A DNA stretch of 64,000 nucleotides from NCBI GenBank assembly GCA_027574665.1, contig CM050654.1:20466222-20530221 (forward strand), written 5' to 3'. Made by a program: the position numbers and the translations under genes. This DNA is from Rhynochetos jubatus. Its lineage: Eukaryota > Chordata > Aves > Eurypygiformes > Rhynochetidae. Shown in pieces: positions 35,645 through 47,909 of the stretch; the stretch's first letter is position 1; every line of letters starts with the position of its first letter. The notes below the pieces were generated by a model, which saw only the letters and a list, made by a program, of their open reading frames with translations, had not been told where the DNA came from and did no database searches.

Positions 35645-38230
35645 TGTGGCTGGGATTTGTATATGATCTACACAGACAATGTGTTGGGTTTTTTTTACCA
35701 AGTGCTTTACCAAGTATGGCTATTAAAGGTATTTTTATGGCTAGCACAGCTGATGATCTGACAGCAGATGTAGCTTCAGTGCTGTGGAGGTCATCTAGCC
35801 CCTCATGTTATCGCAGCAGGGAGGTGAATACTGGCACTAGTGACCATCAGCTCTTTCCTGACGGAAGGCTGTCCTTAGGCATTTTGTGCTTGACAGTACA
35901 CCTCTCCAGAGAAGTGGGAATCTTAAGCTCAAAAGAATCCTGAGGCAAATGGTATTTCAGTCTCATCTAATTCCAGTGATACACCAAGTGCCGGACAAAA
36001 CCACCCAGAAATGACAGAAGAAATAACAGGAGAAACTCGAGATCACCTCTGGCTGGAGTCGAGAGGAGTTCTCCCTGCCTTGCAGATGATAGAGGAGTTT
36101 GCAAATGCTTCTGTTGCTAACTCTCTTGAATATATCACCCATGAGGTGGGACGTGAGCTGATAGGAGATATCCTGTGTTGCCACTTGCTAACAGCTCAAA
36201 AATAGGAGGAAGGTATAGGCAGGATACCATCACTGGTTTCCTGCAGGAAGATGCTGTGAGTTGGTAAGTACAGTGAGATTTGTGTTGGGGTGGACTTTCA
36301 ATGACTTGAAATCTTTCTCAGTTGTTGAATGCCTTTAAAGTAGCTTGTGTTTCTATTGGGATCATGTAGGAAGCATTAGCCAATGTGAAAATGATCATGG
36401 ATAATTGCTGTGAAAATGGTTAACTTTATCTAAGATTCACCTGTGAAATCATCTGGATTTCCAGTTCTAACCAGTGGAATAAGCAATGAACGCGTGAGCT
36501 CCTGTTTCTGTATAGTGGCTACTGAGGCAAAACTCTTAATCACTTATTTTCTTCATTTTTTGCTGCAATTTTTTAATACCATGAGCCTTTTTTTCCTCTC
36601 TGTATTTTAATTATCATTTTGCTTTGAAAACAAGACCTGGCTTTGCTTGGCTCTTAGTGTAACAAAATCAAGACCTACATCATGAGTTTCATCCCTGAGT
36701 CTGTGGAGTTAAAGAAATCATCTTAGATACGTGTGAAACCTTTTATAACTTGTTGGCTGAAACATGCATTGAGATTGATAGGGTAGTGCTCAAATACCGC
36801 TTTTGCCACTACTTCTCCGAAACAAAGAATGATTAGGACTGAAACTTGCAAATTCAGGCTCTGCAAGTATGTTTCCAGTCTAAGGGTTAAGTAAAGAGGG
36901 GCAATCATTCAAGTTATTATTCAATGATGGGCTGAAACTTGCATTTCAGAAGCTACTTTGTAACTTATTCCAGCTAAAATGGAAAAAAGAAACACCCTTG
37001 TGTGGAAGATGAAAAACAGTAATATTGTTCTCAACCACTTACTTAGGAAAATTGGGTACAAATTGACATAAATTGGGTATTGAAGCAGAGGTACCAGTAA
37101 AATTGTGGCTGATTCTATTAAGTCTTGTGCTGCAAAACAGTGTCTTCTAGTTAGAAAGGTTGGACACAGCCCTGCAAGTGACTGCGTAGTTTTCTTTTCC
37201 AGAGGCTGTAACTGTTCCAGATGTGTCTGTCAGGCCATACACCAGTTACTCTTTAGCATCAGCCAAAAATAATGACGCTTCATCGTTACTGAACAAACAT
37301 AACACAGCTACTCAAACTGGGCCGCCTACCTACGCAACCCAACCTACGAAACACTGTGAGGGAAGAAAATTGGAGTGGGATCATCGTTTGGCAGATACAT
37401 ATCATAAATTAGCAATCTTCCTGAGGCGTGTCAGCGAGCCAGCAGCGCAGCTAAGCAGCTGTCATTGAGGCACCGAGCGCGCGCTGTAAGGGAATGTAGT
37501 AAGACGAAATCATTAATGCAAACACTATTAAACAGTCACTGATTCTTTGGAAGATAAACTGAATGGGATATATAAACATTCTCAGCTCTATGTTTCAGGC
37601 TAAACCAAGGCACCAAGGTGAGGAACATCAGTTGTAAGCTGCTTGGGTCGGGGCCCTGAGAGAAGGGTGAAGGCACTGCAGTCTCTGCCTGCCTGCCTGC
37701 ACAGGGCTTGGCTGCCTGTGCTGGGGGCAGCTCTGGTTCGGTGCAGGGGTGCAACCTGGCATCTGGGTGCTGTGGGAGGGAGTCTCGCTGGGGGCTTGTC
37801 TGTGCTCGAGAGCTATGTTTACACTTGGGTGTGAGGCCGTAGGTGTGCTTGGGACCAGCTGACTTGGCTACCTGGCTTGACCACTGCCCTGCTTTGTCAC
37901 TTTGGGCTTTTCTGGCAATACTGGGCTCCTGGCCGATCCTGGTTACCATTACCAGACCTGCTTTGCTCTTCCCCCGCCGGGATCGCGGGGATGCTGCCAG
38001 GCCGAGTCCCTGGCTGGGGCTCTGTGGGTGGCTCGCCTGCTCCAGGCCACCAGCTGCCCTGGCGGGAAGGGGCCCGTGTCTCCAGCACGCGGGCTGTGAG
38101 CAAGAGCCACCAACAGGCACATTTTGCTCCCTTGGAGAACTTCAAGGAATTTGGAGACTTGTAATTCAAATGGAAGAGAACAGGGCACATAGGAAGCAAG
38201 TTTTCTCTAATTAAAACCAAAAGACCCATT

Positions 38231-39100
38231 TGTTTTGGTGGGAAAGACTGCAGCCGATTGTAAATAGCATTACAAATGTTTTTGGAAACAATGGTTTACT
38301 TCTGCAAGCCACTGCAGATCTCGGAGACCTTTGAGCTTTCCATCTGTCATCTAAAATGAAACACTACTGGATATAATTTAACAGAGGATGTGAAAAACAA
38401 ACAAACAGAAACCAAACAAAAAACCCCATCCACACCCCAAACCCCCACCACCCAAATGCTAATGTCCTTGATATACTGGTTAGTGTTTTGTAATTAACTC
38501 CTCCCCCCTATCCCTTTAAAATCACTGAGGGACTTTGGACTGAGTTGCTGTGCCACTACTATCAAATAAGGTAGGAAATATTTTATCCTCTTTTGATCCC
38601 TATTTGGACTCCAATTGACATTATGGCATGTTAAAGACTTACATTGTTTAAATCAGTGAACTGACATTATTCACTGAGATTTTAACTCTAAATGTTTTCA
38701 CACTTCTAATTTCTATCATGTATTTCACATAACTCAAATGTAATTAGTACTGAAGAACAACTTTTCATTTATCGTGGTTTTATGGGTAGATTTTTAAAGC
38801 ATTTATTCTGATTAGTTGTTTATTATGATACATTGCTCCAAATTAGAACCTTGACTTATTAAAATAAGGTTTCTGAAATCTATTAATACATGCTGCATGT
38901 AAAAGGCCTAACAAGAATCCTGTTATTGCCATAACATAGTGGTTTTGCTGTAAACATCACGGAGTGATTATGTTTTCACCATTTTATTCAAAGATGCATA
39001 GTGCTAATGCTTATTCCTCAACTTCAATATCGCTTTGGAACCACTATCCTGAGAAGTAGATAATGTTAGAAAGAAGGCAAATTATTAATGCAGAGTGGCA
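38231..39100. promoter_or_regulatory. AT-rich candidate regulatory block
   Basis: Contains an A/C-rich tract (38394-38455), then about 600 nt of AT-rich, repeat-free sequence with many homeodomain-type cores (GTAATTAAC near 38490, GTAATTAG near 38740, GATTAG near 38810). It may be a distal enhancer; a weak call based on texture. Confidence 0.28.
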
Positions 39101-42100
39101 TAGTCATCAATGGGCTACAAAATACACTTTTAAAATCATGCTTTTACAAACATGGCACAGACTCTGCTGTAGCACTGTGTGTTCTAAAAGCTGCAGATAT
39201 ATTTTAGAAAACACTGATGAAGCCATTACTGCTCCATCCATTTGTTCATAGTATATATCATTATTCAAGAAATTTAAGAACTGTAATGATGGAAAATCAC
39301 ACAGAAAGAAAAGAAAAGGAACATGGACTTTGTCAGAAACAAGGGCTACATTTTTATTCAAGAGGCCCATAATGACGGAAAATCACAGTGAAAGGCAGAG
39401 ACGAAACAGGGATCCCATAAAGGACTGACACACCACAGTGGCACAAGTAGTAGAACAGTCACAGCAAGTGGATAAAAATAAAGAAAACAAAATTAACCAG
39501 AGAAGAGCTGGACTCGGGGATGAAGCGCAAAGCGGAAACAAATCACGGCAAATGCTCAAGATTAATTTCAAAGACTCTGCAGAGAATGAGTGAAAAGTTG
39601 CATCAATATTAATGAAGCTGAAATAGAACTCCGAACGACCATGAGTACAAAATGGCACACAAAGCATTTTCTTTTAAATAGGTTGGAGATTGGATCACGA
39701 GACCTTCACAAAAATGAACAGAACTCATGAAAGACATTATTATGGGAAATGTGATGAACAATCATAACATAAATCTTAAAAAAGAATTACAGGAATATTA
39801 ATTACCAGTGCATATATGTATTTTAAAACAATGGTTTATAGAGGAGATACTTGAGAAAGTAAGAGGAGAAGAGTATTTTCTGATATCCAGTGATCTACAA
39901 ATGTCTTAAAGGGATCTTTGATATCTTCAGGTACCAGTCTTTGATTCCACACCACCACCACCACCCCGCCCTGCCCAAGCAGTCTAAGAGAGCTAGGCCC
40001 CTCAAATCCTTAGTAATATATTCCACTTTAAATTCGTATGATGTGAAAGGAAATATTTCCCACCTTGAAATGAAAAAAGAATAAATATATGTTATATATA
40101 GGTTAGCAGCCAGATCTCTGTGCAGGCAGGAAATAAACCTTTCTTCCCAAATTACTTAAGCTCCCCACTCATATTAGACAGCCATGACTGCAGGCTGTGG
40201 AGCTTTCAGGGATTCTTGGATTCTTGACATTAAAAATTTCTGCCCCGCCAGCTGACAAGTGTATTCACTTCTCATCAGATAGATAGCCTGTGGTTAGAAA
40301 CAAGGGGTCACACTTTAAGAATCTGATTTCTAAAAAAGACCAACACAAATGTGTAATTTCTCAGATGATGTTGTCAGGAGTCCTGTAAATTGTAACTGGC
40401 ATGTCAAACGTCGCAGGATCTCCCTTAGCGAGAAAGCAGAGCGAGTACCTTTCCCGATAGATTGTTCTTCCCTATGAAAATTCCTCGTGACAGGCAAAAT
40501 GTCAGTGTCGCAGAGATACCATCCATTGATCTGTTTCACTTAAGTAACAAATTAAACTATTAAAGGTTTTGCATCTGGCACAAGAAGGACCAATGTCACT
40601 GTTACTCCAGTGCCTTCCCACGGCTTAGCAGCAGTGGTCGTCTCCACTTAGGTTCCTGTTGCTCTGGCTGTGAATGCACTAACCTTTCTTTTACTTTGTT
40701 ATAGAAGTTACAGAAAAAAGTTAAAGAAAAAAAAAAAAACCTGCACAGAAGAAACTTTAGGGATATCTCCCAGGCTGGTGAATGTGCCCAAAGATTTGTA
40801 GAAAACAGATTGCAGAGTAAGTCCTTCTGTGGGCTTATTCCCAGCCAGCATTCTTGCAGGTGTGTTTATACAGGTATAACCCAAATTCAGAGACAGAAGT
40901 GTCCCTACCTGTAGATGAGAGCATCTCCTTCCATGTCCACTAACACCCTTCAAGGCACAAGAAGCCTTACGCTCACGTTCCTTTCTCATACTTAGTTATT
41001 CAACTACCATGCATCTTCATTAATCCACTCCTCATTGCCACCATCCCCTGCACTAAATAAAATGGAATCTAAACCTTTTTCTCAGACCACTACCATTTCT
41101 TTTCTTCTAGCAGCCCTTACATGCCTTAGGGTTTCATTTGCAGAACCCCCCTCCACGTGCCAGAATGGTCCTAGCATCTCTGAAGCCTAGAAAAGCCTAG
41201 TATTGCCCACTCTGTGATCAGTCCTAATGGAAGGTATTTTTCTCTGGTTTTGGTAGTAGTAATCACAGAAGTATTTTTATTTTAGATTGGTACTTGCTTT
41301 TACACTGTCATTTCGCTAGGCTACTGAAAAGTTCAAAGTAGACCTGTCAGTGAACTAAAATTTCATTAATGCCCATGTAACTTCTCCCACAGTACCTCTG
41401 TCTTGTTGGCTTTCTCTCTCTCTCTGTGAGAGAATCTCACTATGAGAATCTCAGTACGCATTATGCCTGTTAGTGACATCATCCACGCTAAAGTTACGAG
41501 ATTCAGCTGAAATTCCCAGACTTGTGATCTAGAAATATTAATAATATGTGGCAGATCAGGCTGTTCCGCATTATAGGCGTCTCAACTGCCAGAGCCTGGG
41601 ACTTACAGAAAGGAGTGAGAGGTGCTTTATGCCGCCACAGCAATCCCTGACCGACTTTGGAGCAGCACTGACATCGCACACAACCTGGTACCATTCCTAA
41701 AACACAGGGCGTTAGCACCGTACAAAACCATGAAAATGAGTAAATATGAAACACGAATATATATATATATAGTATAGCACGAATTTAAGCGTGTGAAGAA
41801 TGGTGTGAGGTTAGATTCTCGATGAAACTGGGTAAATCTCTGGTTAAAAGGACCCTGTTTTCAACCCTGTTGAACGCTACCAAACATGAGGCTCACAATA
41901 CTGTATTAAAGCTCAGTTCGGCGGGGCGGTGACTACCTTTAAACTTCACAGAACTCAACGCACGCCGTTTAGCTTAGTCCGTGCCCTTGAGTCGTGTTTC
42001 TTCTCGGCGCTGAGTGTTCATTACTGGGAGCCCTCCGGTTCCCTCCAAGTGGCACGGACCCAGGCAATTGGGGAGCGGTGGTGTGCAGAAGCAGCTGTGT

Positions 42101-44748
42101 TCTTCTCACCCCCTGGGTTGCACTGAACATTGCCTGGTCACAGCAAGGAGCAGGGGCTCTGTCTTTATTCTTTCAGTGCTACAAAACCACTTATTTTTGC
42201 AGTTAACGGTGACTTTGCAGTAAATATATGTTCTGGGCAGCAAAAAGCAAAGAGTATGTTGGTGGCACAAACCACAAGGTGTTTGTTTTATTACTCTCCC
42301 TTAAACATTGTTTTTAATCAGGTAGAGTTGCTCCAGGGCTGTTTGACTTCCGCACGTGTCCCAGCTGTACAATAAGCTGTGTTGGTGCAGTACTTCCGTG
42401 TTGGAGAGTTGACATTGAGATGACTGCTCTCTGGATTATTTTTCCATTAAGCTATAAAATGCATTTTGAATGTATTACGGTTCAGATTATTACGGTTTAA
42501 ACTACGCACGCTGGTTTAAAATGAGGTTTTCACCGTTATGACAGATTTGGATAGAAACATTCAACCAAGTAAGCCAAACCACGGGTCTAAAAGCAACTTG
42601 AAATGAAAAGCATGCAAGATGAAGGGTTGCATTGCCAAGAGATGATTTCTAGCTGGAGGAATCAAGTGCTTTAAAGTTCTTTATCGGTGTTCAGTGAAGT
42701 GGCCATGGTAACAGGAAATTAGATATAGACATTAATGGGGGCAGGCATCATTACACTATGTTGTATGAAAGGCATAAATGAAAAAATTCTATTCAGAGTT
42801 GCAAATGTTTGCTCACACAGCACTGACCTTTGTACCACATGTAGACATGCTGAACTACAGCGACCCAAGTAGTCGGGATTTTAATTTCTTTTTCTCTTCC
42901 AGAATTCAGCTGTTTTCCCAGACAGCTAAAGTCAGAATTATACCTATTGTAGGCTCTATTATTTTTATATATACGTGCACTCCTTTACTCCATGTAGCAA
43001 GCCGCTTATGCCTGTATTGTGCTTACGAACTGGCAAGGGAAAAAAGTTAAACTCAGCTGGTTGCTGGATAAATACCAACTTGCTGGTCACAGACAAATAT
43101 TCAGCTAAATATTTTTATTTTAAGAAAACAGTCAACAAGTTTTTCTTTTAGGAGGTACCATGCCTGCACTAAAAAGATGGACAATAAAATTGTCTGACAA
43201 AATGCTAGGATGGTGAGAAAATTGAATAAAAGGAAAAGCTCCCCAAAAGTAGCCTTTCAGAAAGTTTGTGGTCTTATAAATAGAGCTGGGCAAACCCCAT
43301 CCCTCAGTGTTGCTGTGAAATAGTCCTGCATAACCCTACTTTCAGGACAAGTGTGGGTAAAAGTGGGTAGTCTTGAACTTTAGAAGGGTGGAAAACTGAG
43401 ATGTGTTTATCCCATTCCTGAAGAGGAAACTAATGTTGTTTACTGAAGCTTGTAATTTGGGGATGTGAAGGATGCAGGGGCTCCTCTGCAGCTACTTATA
43501 AATATTTTTAGTTAATTTCAGTATTTCTAAACGCTTGCTTGTGTGTTTCTGAATTGGCTTCATTCAACAGCTAAGGAACTGTATTTTGATCTGAATCAGT
43601 TGGTCTACATTCACTTTTTTCCTCTGAGGTGTAAAGTGTTAGATTTTCAGACAGTAGGAAGACCACGTAAGTTCGTGCTCCCAACAAGATCTGACCGTTA
43701 CTGATGATCGCTAGACTAATAGAAAAGCTCTGAACAGATACAGCGTTATTTTCCTCAACCATACGGTTGCAAAAATCTCATGTCACTGAAAAAAAAAAAA
43801 ATTGTAGCAGCCTTTTTTTAAATGTGTAATTCCAAATTAGGCTTAGTAAAAGTGTCCTTAGAAAAAGAAAAAATAGATTAAAAAAAAAAAAACGTTCAAG
43901 ATTGTATTCCTTTTATTGTGGCAGAGATGATATATAATCTGATGTTGCTCTCACCTTGACTCCTTCACTGTGGTGTTTTTCAAGTTTTGAGAATTTTATC
44001 TTATGGACTTAAAATAGGACATGCTATAAGAACAGTTTTTACTGCCTGCTCTCCCTCAATTTTCTTAGCAGGCAAACACTTGATGGTGCCTGTCTTTAAT
44101 GGTTCAGAGAAGCAGAGCCAGAGTTAAAGAAAATGTCTTTAATTTTTTGAAGAGTCCTGGTCTGACTTCTATAACATTCCAGAATTAATTTTTCATAGAT
44201 TCTATATGTTTAATCTTTTCATCTTGAAATCTCTATTTTATCCCCGGATCCTCCTCTCAAGAGGATAATTACTTCATTATTTATTAAATTGCCATGTGAA
44301 TTGTTATAAATAAATCCCAATGTGTTCACAATGGGCTCCTCTTGACCATATGCCATCTTTATAAATATCTAGATAAGCACGAAAAAAAAATCTAGTAGTG
44401 TGCCCAGCCTCCAGTGCTCCTTTGACTCCAAAAAGCATACGGATGCTCAGGGCACGTCTCTGCGCGTTTCACCTTCTCGGTGCTTCCCTCTCTGGTGCAG
44501 GATTGTTGGGTCGGGAAACAGAAGACCAGGAAATTCGAGCGTACATCTCTACGTGCAGGGAACAGCCTTGCTCTGAGCCTTCATCTTTCCCTTTCATTTC
44601 CGTTATTGCTTCCACAAGGGTCCAGGTTCTCGTTCACGGTTTCCTTGCAAGCCATAATCATCGCGGAAAAAGCTTTAGGAGCTCATGTTCACTGTAGAGA
44701 TGGACATCCTAAATAACAGCGTCACGTATTTTGACAGGGCTGATTTAG
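39101..44748. other. Gene desert segment
   Basis: No gene is recognised. An imperfect direct repeat of about 26 nt (around 39282 and 39370, both containing GGAAAATCACA) and a short AT dinucleotide run (41757-41771) are present. Confidence 0.42.
41757..41771. repeat. AT dinucleotide microsatellite
   Basis: Seven to eight uninterrupted AT units. Confidence 0.85.
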
Positions 44749-44862
44749 AATCACAGAATGGTTTGGGTTGGAAGGGACCTTAGAGATCATGCAGTTCCAG
44801 CCCCCCTGCCATGGGCAGGGACACCCCCCACCAGACTAGGCTGCTCTAAAGGTTGCTCGTTG
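44749..44862 (-). mobile_element. CR1 LINE 3'-end fragment
   Basis: Reads TCACAGAATGGTTTGGGTTG on the + strand, then the typical GAAGGGACCTTAGAGATCAT and CAGTTCCAGCCCCCC, with a CCATGGGCAGGGACA and ACCAGACTAGGCTGCTCTAAA segment. This is the reverse complement of the avian CR1 3' end, so the element lies on the - strand. It is heavily 5'-truncated, as most CR1 copies are. It sits about 900 nt upstream of the OLA1 first exon. Confidence 0.93.
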
Positions 44863-44898
44863 AGGCTGAGAGAATTGTTTTCTTGCTGAAGACTTTTA

Positions 44899-44916
44899 AT
44901 TTTTTTTTTTTTTTGG
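44899..44916. repeat. Poly-T run
   Basis: Run of about 16 T shortly after the CR1 fragment. Confidence 0.7.
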
Positions 44917-45500
44917 CAAACTGTTTTAACAGAACTTGGATGAAGTGAGATGAAAAAGGAGTTCTTTTTCAGTTAAAATATTTTAAACGGCGGGCAAAAG
45001 GAAACTGCACATACGACTGAGGTTAAGTATTTACGTTCTTGGTGGTTTCGGAAGGTAACGTGAGCACAGATTCGCCACAGAAGTTAAAAATCGATCTTAG
45101 GCGCAGAATGCAGATGCAATCATTACTGACTCATTAATTTAAAGTGGTTTTGTACAAATTCTATAATCAAAATAGCGCTGTGCAGGGCAATCGGCGTTCT
45201 TGAGGACTCCTGCAGCTGGTTAACTCTCTTCATTCTGTCCATACATTAAAATTACATATTTGTGTGAAACAGGGGATGGAAAAAAACCCCATAATCTTTA
45301 TTCTGAGAGCTGTAAGACAGGGCCGTGTTACCCAACGCCTCCCAAAAACACTGACTCGTGAAAGCGGTCGCTTCCTCCCAGAACTGGCCCCAGGGTCAAC
45401 TCCAGCCTTGCTGACTGAATAAACAGGCTTTGTTTGCACTCCGGCGTTGTTCTTGAGGACCGAAGCAGCAAAAATGCCCCATATTACAGCAGGAAAAGCC
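44917..45500. other. OLA1 upstream flank
   Basis: AT-rich to mixed sequence between the CR1 fragment and the OLA1 CpG island. Nothing is recognised. Confidence 0.4.
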
Positions 45501-45507
45501 GAACAGA

Positions 45508-45576
45508 GGGAGGGCGGCGCTGACGAGACGCGGCGGCGCGCTGCGCGCCGCCGCGTCTCGTCAGCCCCGCCCTCCC
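45508..45576. repeat. 69-nt near-perfect palindrome in OLA1 promoter
   Basis: Two 34-nt arms (45508-45541 and 45543-45576) are reverse complements at 33 of 34 positions around a single central T (45542); the only mismatch is C45518/C45566. The sequence is almost pure G/C and CpG-rich, with TGACGAGACGC in one arm. It lies at the edge of the OLA1 CpG island, about 145 nt before the first splice donor. It could extrude as a cruciform or fold as a very stable hairpin if transcribed. Confidence 0.95.
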
Positions 45577-45650
45577 GGGGGTGACCTTTCCCCTCGCGGC
45601 GCTCCCGACCAATGGTCGGCCTCGGCCCCGCCCGTTCCGCTCGGCGTGGC
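45577..45650 (+). promoter_or_regulatory. OLA1: OLA1 CpG-island promoter
   Basis: TATA-less, CpG-rich promoter with a CCAAT box at 45609-45613 (GACCAATGG, NF-Y type) and a GC box CCCCGCCC at 45626-45633. The CpG island spans about 45500-46140 and includes the first two exons. This is typical of a housekeeping gene. Confidence 0.75.
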
Positions 45651-45721
45651 CGCGTGCGTGGGGGCCGCTCGCGCCTCTTCCTCATCGGCGGGGGCCGCGC
45701 AGCCCGGCTCCGCCAGCTGAG
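45651..45721 (+). other. OLA1: OLA1 exon 1, non-coding (start inferred)
   Basis: The exon ends at a consensus donor: CAGCTGAG followed by GTGAGT at 45722. It contains no ATG in its last part; the coding sequence starts exactly at the next exon, giving a GAG before the ATG (G at -3). The transcription start is not visible and the left boundary is approximate. Confidence 0.6.
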
Positions 45722-45946
45722 GTGAGTCCGCCCGCTCCGTCCCTTCTTCCCGTTCCCCTCCCCTCGGGGATCTCACGCCCCTCCGCCGGCTGTTGGGGGA
45801 GCCGCCGGGGCCTGGCAGCGTGGGGAAGGTGGTTTCTCTTCGGCCTTTTCGAGGCGGAGGCCGGGAGGAGACGGGGTGGAGGGTGCGCGGCGGGAACCCG
45901 CGGCTGCCGCGGGGCCTTCGGCGTGACCTGTCCTCTCCGCTTTCAG
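45722..45946 (+). other. OLA1: OLA1 intron 1
   Basis: Short GC-rich intron (225 nt) with GTGAGT donor and CTTTCAG acceptor. It stays open in the frame of exon 2, which creates a long chance reading frame through it. Confidence 0.8.
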
Positions 45947-46047
45947 ATGCCCCCGAAAAAGGGAGGCGATGGGGTTAAATCGCACCCGATCATCGGAAGG
46001 TTTGGGACGTCCCTGAAGATCGGGATCGTCGGGCTGCCGAACGTTGG
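45947..46047 (+). CDS. OLA1: OLA1 exon 2 (residues 1-34, start codon and P-loop beginning)
   Basis: First coding exon of OLA1, Obg-like ATPase 1, the cytoplasmic eukaryotic YchF protein. The ATG at 45947 is the first base after a TTTCAG acceptor. The exon encodes [20 protein letters not shown] followed by [13 protein letters not shown] and two bases of a glycine codon; the donor is GTAGGT at 46048. Human OLA1 begins [20 protein letters not shown] (from memory). The P-loop [12 protein letters not shown] is split by the intron. OLA1 belongs to the TRAFAC Obg family but prefers ATP to GTP, and is linked to ribosomes, the stress response and the centrosome (BRCA1 partner). Confidence 0.97.
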
Positions 46048-47765
46048 GTAGGTGCGGAGGAGCAGGCCGGCAGCGGCTGGCAGGCCGGGGCTGCCCCCTC
46101 TCCCCGAGCTGGCTCCTGCTCCGGATACAGTGGCCTGACACAGTTTCTGGGCGAAGATAGGCACCTGCGGGTGGACGCAGGAGCTGGTGGGTTCCATCTA
46201 GCTATGTTTTCTCAGTGATAGGCTTAACAGCTTGAGCGACTTACAGGCGGAGTGTTGTAGAACACTCCGTCAGCATGAGGCTGGTATGTACAAGTCTGGG
46301 CAAGAGAATGGTGAGGAATTAAAGGCTAACCAGTTGCTCGTTTTTATAAAATACTGCTTGCATTTCTGGGCTTCCACTGTTGTGTATGTCTAACGAACGT
46401 TTTTAGGCAAATACGTATGCGCACATGCGTGCAAATCCCTTTTAGGTTTCATTTGTTTGGATAGGATGATGTGCGCAGGAAGGGGTTAATCATACCCTGT
46501 CAGAAGCAGTAAAGAGGACTTACATTTTTGAAACTTATTCAGAGTTTGTAATGAAAAAAATGGTGTAAGTTGGAGTTTGGGAGAGATGAATCGTCGTTCT
46601 GGCGTGCTTCTCACCTGTAGTTCTTGTGGCTCCTCAAAGGCGCTGTATATTCTTATAAAGGATGGTGAGAGAACATCTGTGTGAAGCTGTCAGTATTAGT
46701 TTGTGTATCATATTTACTAAAAGACGTTCTCAGCATTCTTAGACTTTAAAAAGTTAGAGGAAAAGTCTTTGAGCGTGTCTCAGCAGTAAGTACTCCTTCC
46801 TTGTCTTTACATTCTAACTTATTTTTTCAGGGCAAGGCTGAGTTGCACAGCAGAAAGGAAATAATTAGCGGTAACTTTGTATAAGGTGGCAGTGGCGAAA
46901 AGTAACACTTGCGGTTATGTTGTGATGTAACTTTCAAAGAAAATCGTGACTGACTTTTGCTGTCGTGCTGGCTATGTGTAGGGCAGCTTTCAGATTTTTT
47001 TTTTTTCCAGTGGATGAAAAGTTACGTGAAACTAAAGAAATCATCTCCACCAACAAAAAAACCCCAACCAGACAAAAATAACCAAAACCCAAAAACCACA
47101 AAACCCCAGAAAACTTGTGGTAGAAAATTCAGGAGTAGATTTAGAACTTTCTTTTAGCGATATGTTGAGAACTGCTGTCTTTTGGATTAAGTGAAAATAT
47201 TTTTTTCCCTGATACCACTTGTATTTTTTCCCCAGCAATATTTAACGAGGATGAAGAATATTTGGTAAGGTAGAACTGTACCTTCATATGCACAGATCAC
47301 TTGTAATGGATTGACTGATGTGGTTTGCTTTCTGTGCCCCTTTTTTCTCTTTTGACTTCTATTGCTTAGATACTGAAATGGTGTTAATATGCAAATAAAT
47401 CAGAAGAAACAATGCAGTACAGAGCTGGTTCCTCACTGTGTGCTTGAGGAAAACGAGTAGTGGCCAGTAGAGCTGTGATCTGCTTTTGACTTAAAATTTC
47501 TTTGCTAGCTGACATCTGCAATGTAGTCACTTAGAGGAATTTTCAAGGGCAGGGAAGAGCGGTAAACATCATTGGGTTTCAGTGGGACGCTCCATAAGCG
47601 TATTTGAAAGTGTCTTGTGCTAGAATCAGAGCAGGGGTCACTGTTCCTGAAGTAGAGGGAAAGTTCAGTATTGCTTTTGGGTTGGAATAAGATGTGTTTC
47701 TGTCCAGCCCTTTTTAAATGCTTCTAATTTGAACTTTTTACAGAATGTGCATGTTTTGCTTGTAG
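46048..47765 (+). other. OLA1: OLA1 intron 2
   Basis: 1718-nt intron with GTAGGT donor and CTTGTAG acceptor. It contains an A/C-rich tract at 47050-47112 (AAAAAAACCCCAACC-type). Nothing else is recognised. Confidence 0.95.
47050..47112. repeat. Degenerate A/C-rich tract
   Basis: About 60 nt of A and C with few other bases, similar in texture to the tract at 16578-16640 and that at 38394-38455. Confidence 0.75.
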
Positions 47766-47909
47766 GAAATCCACGTTTTTCAATGTGTTAACCAAGAGTC
47801 AAGCGGCAGCAGAGAATTTTCCTTTCTGTACTATTGATCCAAATGAGAGTCGAGTACCTGTGCCGGATGACAGATTTGACTTCCTATGCCAGTACCACAA
47901 ACCTCCAAG
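47766..47909 (+). CDS. OLA1: OLA1 exon 3 (residues 34-82)
   Basis: 144-nt exon completing the P-loop: a base of G34, then [40 protein letters not shown] and CQYHKPP, ending with two bases of S82. The acceptor is TTGTAG and the donor GTAACT. The segment [10 protein letters not shown] is the conserved YchF/OLA1 signature around the switch I region. It matches human OLA1 nearly completely (Lys for Asn and Ala for Ser in the NSQAS segment; comparison from memory). Phases join correctly with both neighbours. Confidence 0.97.

Larger units (their letters stand above)
30481..38230. other. Gene desert segment
   Basis: Intergenic DNA with no recognisable gene. It contains an imperfect inverted repeat (32773-32820), a 17-nt tandem duplication (34182-34215) and a G-quadruplex motif (35624-35644). 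The longest open frame, 35347-35943, has no ATG at its start and no similarity I recognise. Confidence 0.45.

Noticed and set aside
35347..35943. 198-codon open frame in the gene desert
   Set aside because: It has no ATG at its start, runs through a poly-G tract and resembles no family I know. One such frame in 64 kb is unremarkable.
45581..46051. 156-codon open frame reading from the OLA1 promoter into MPPKKGGDG
   Set aside because: It requires retention of OLA1 intron 1, whose donor and acceptor are both consensus. The real start is the ATG at 45947.
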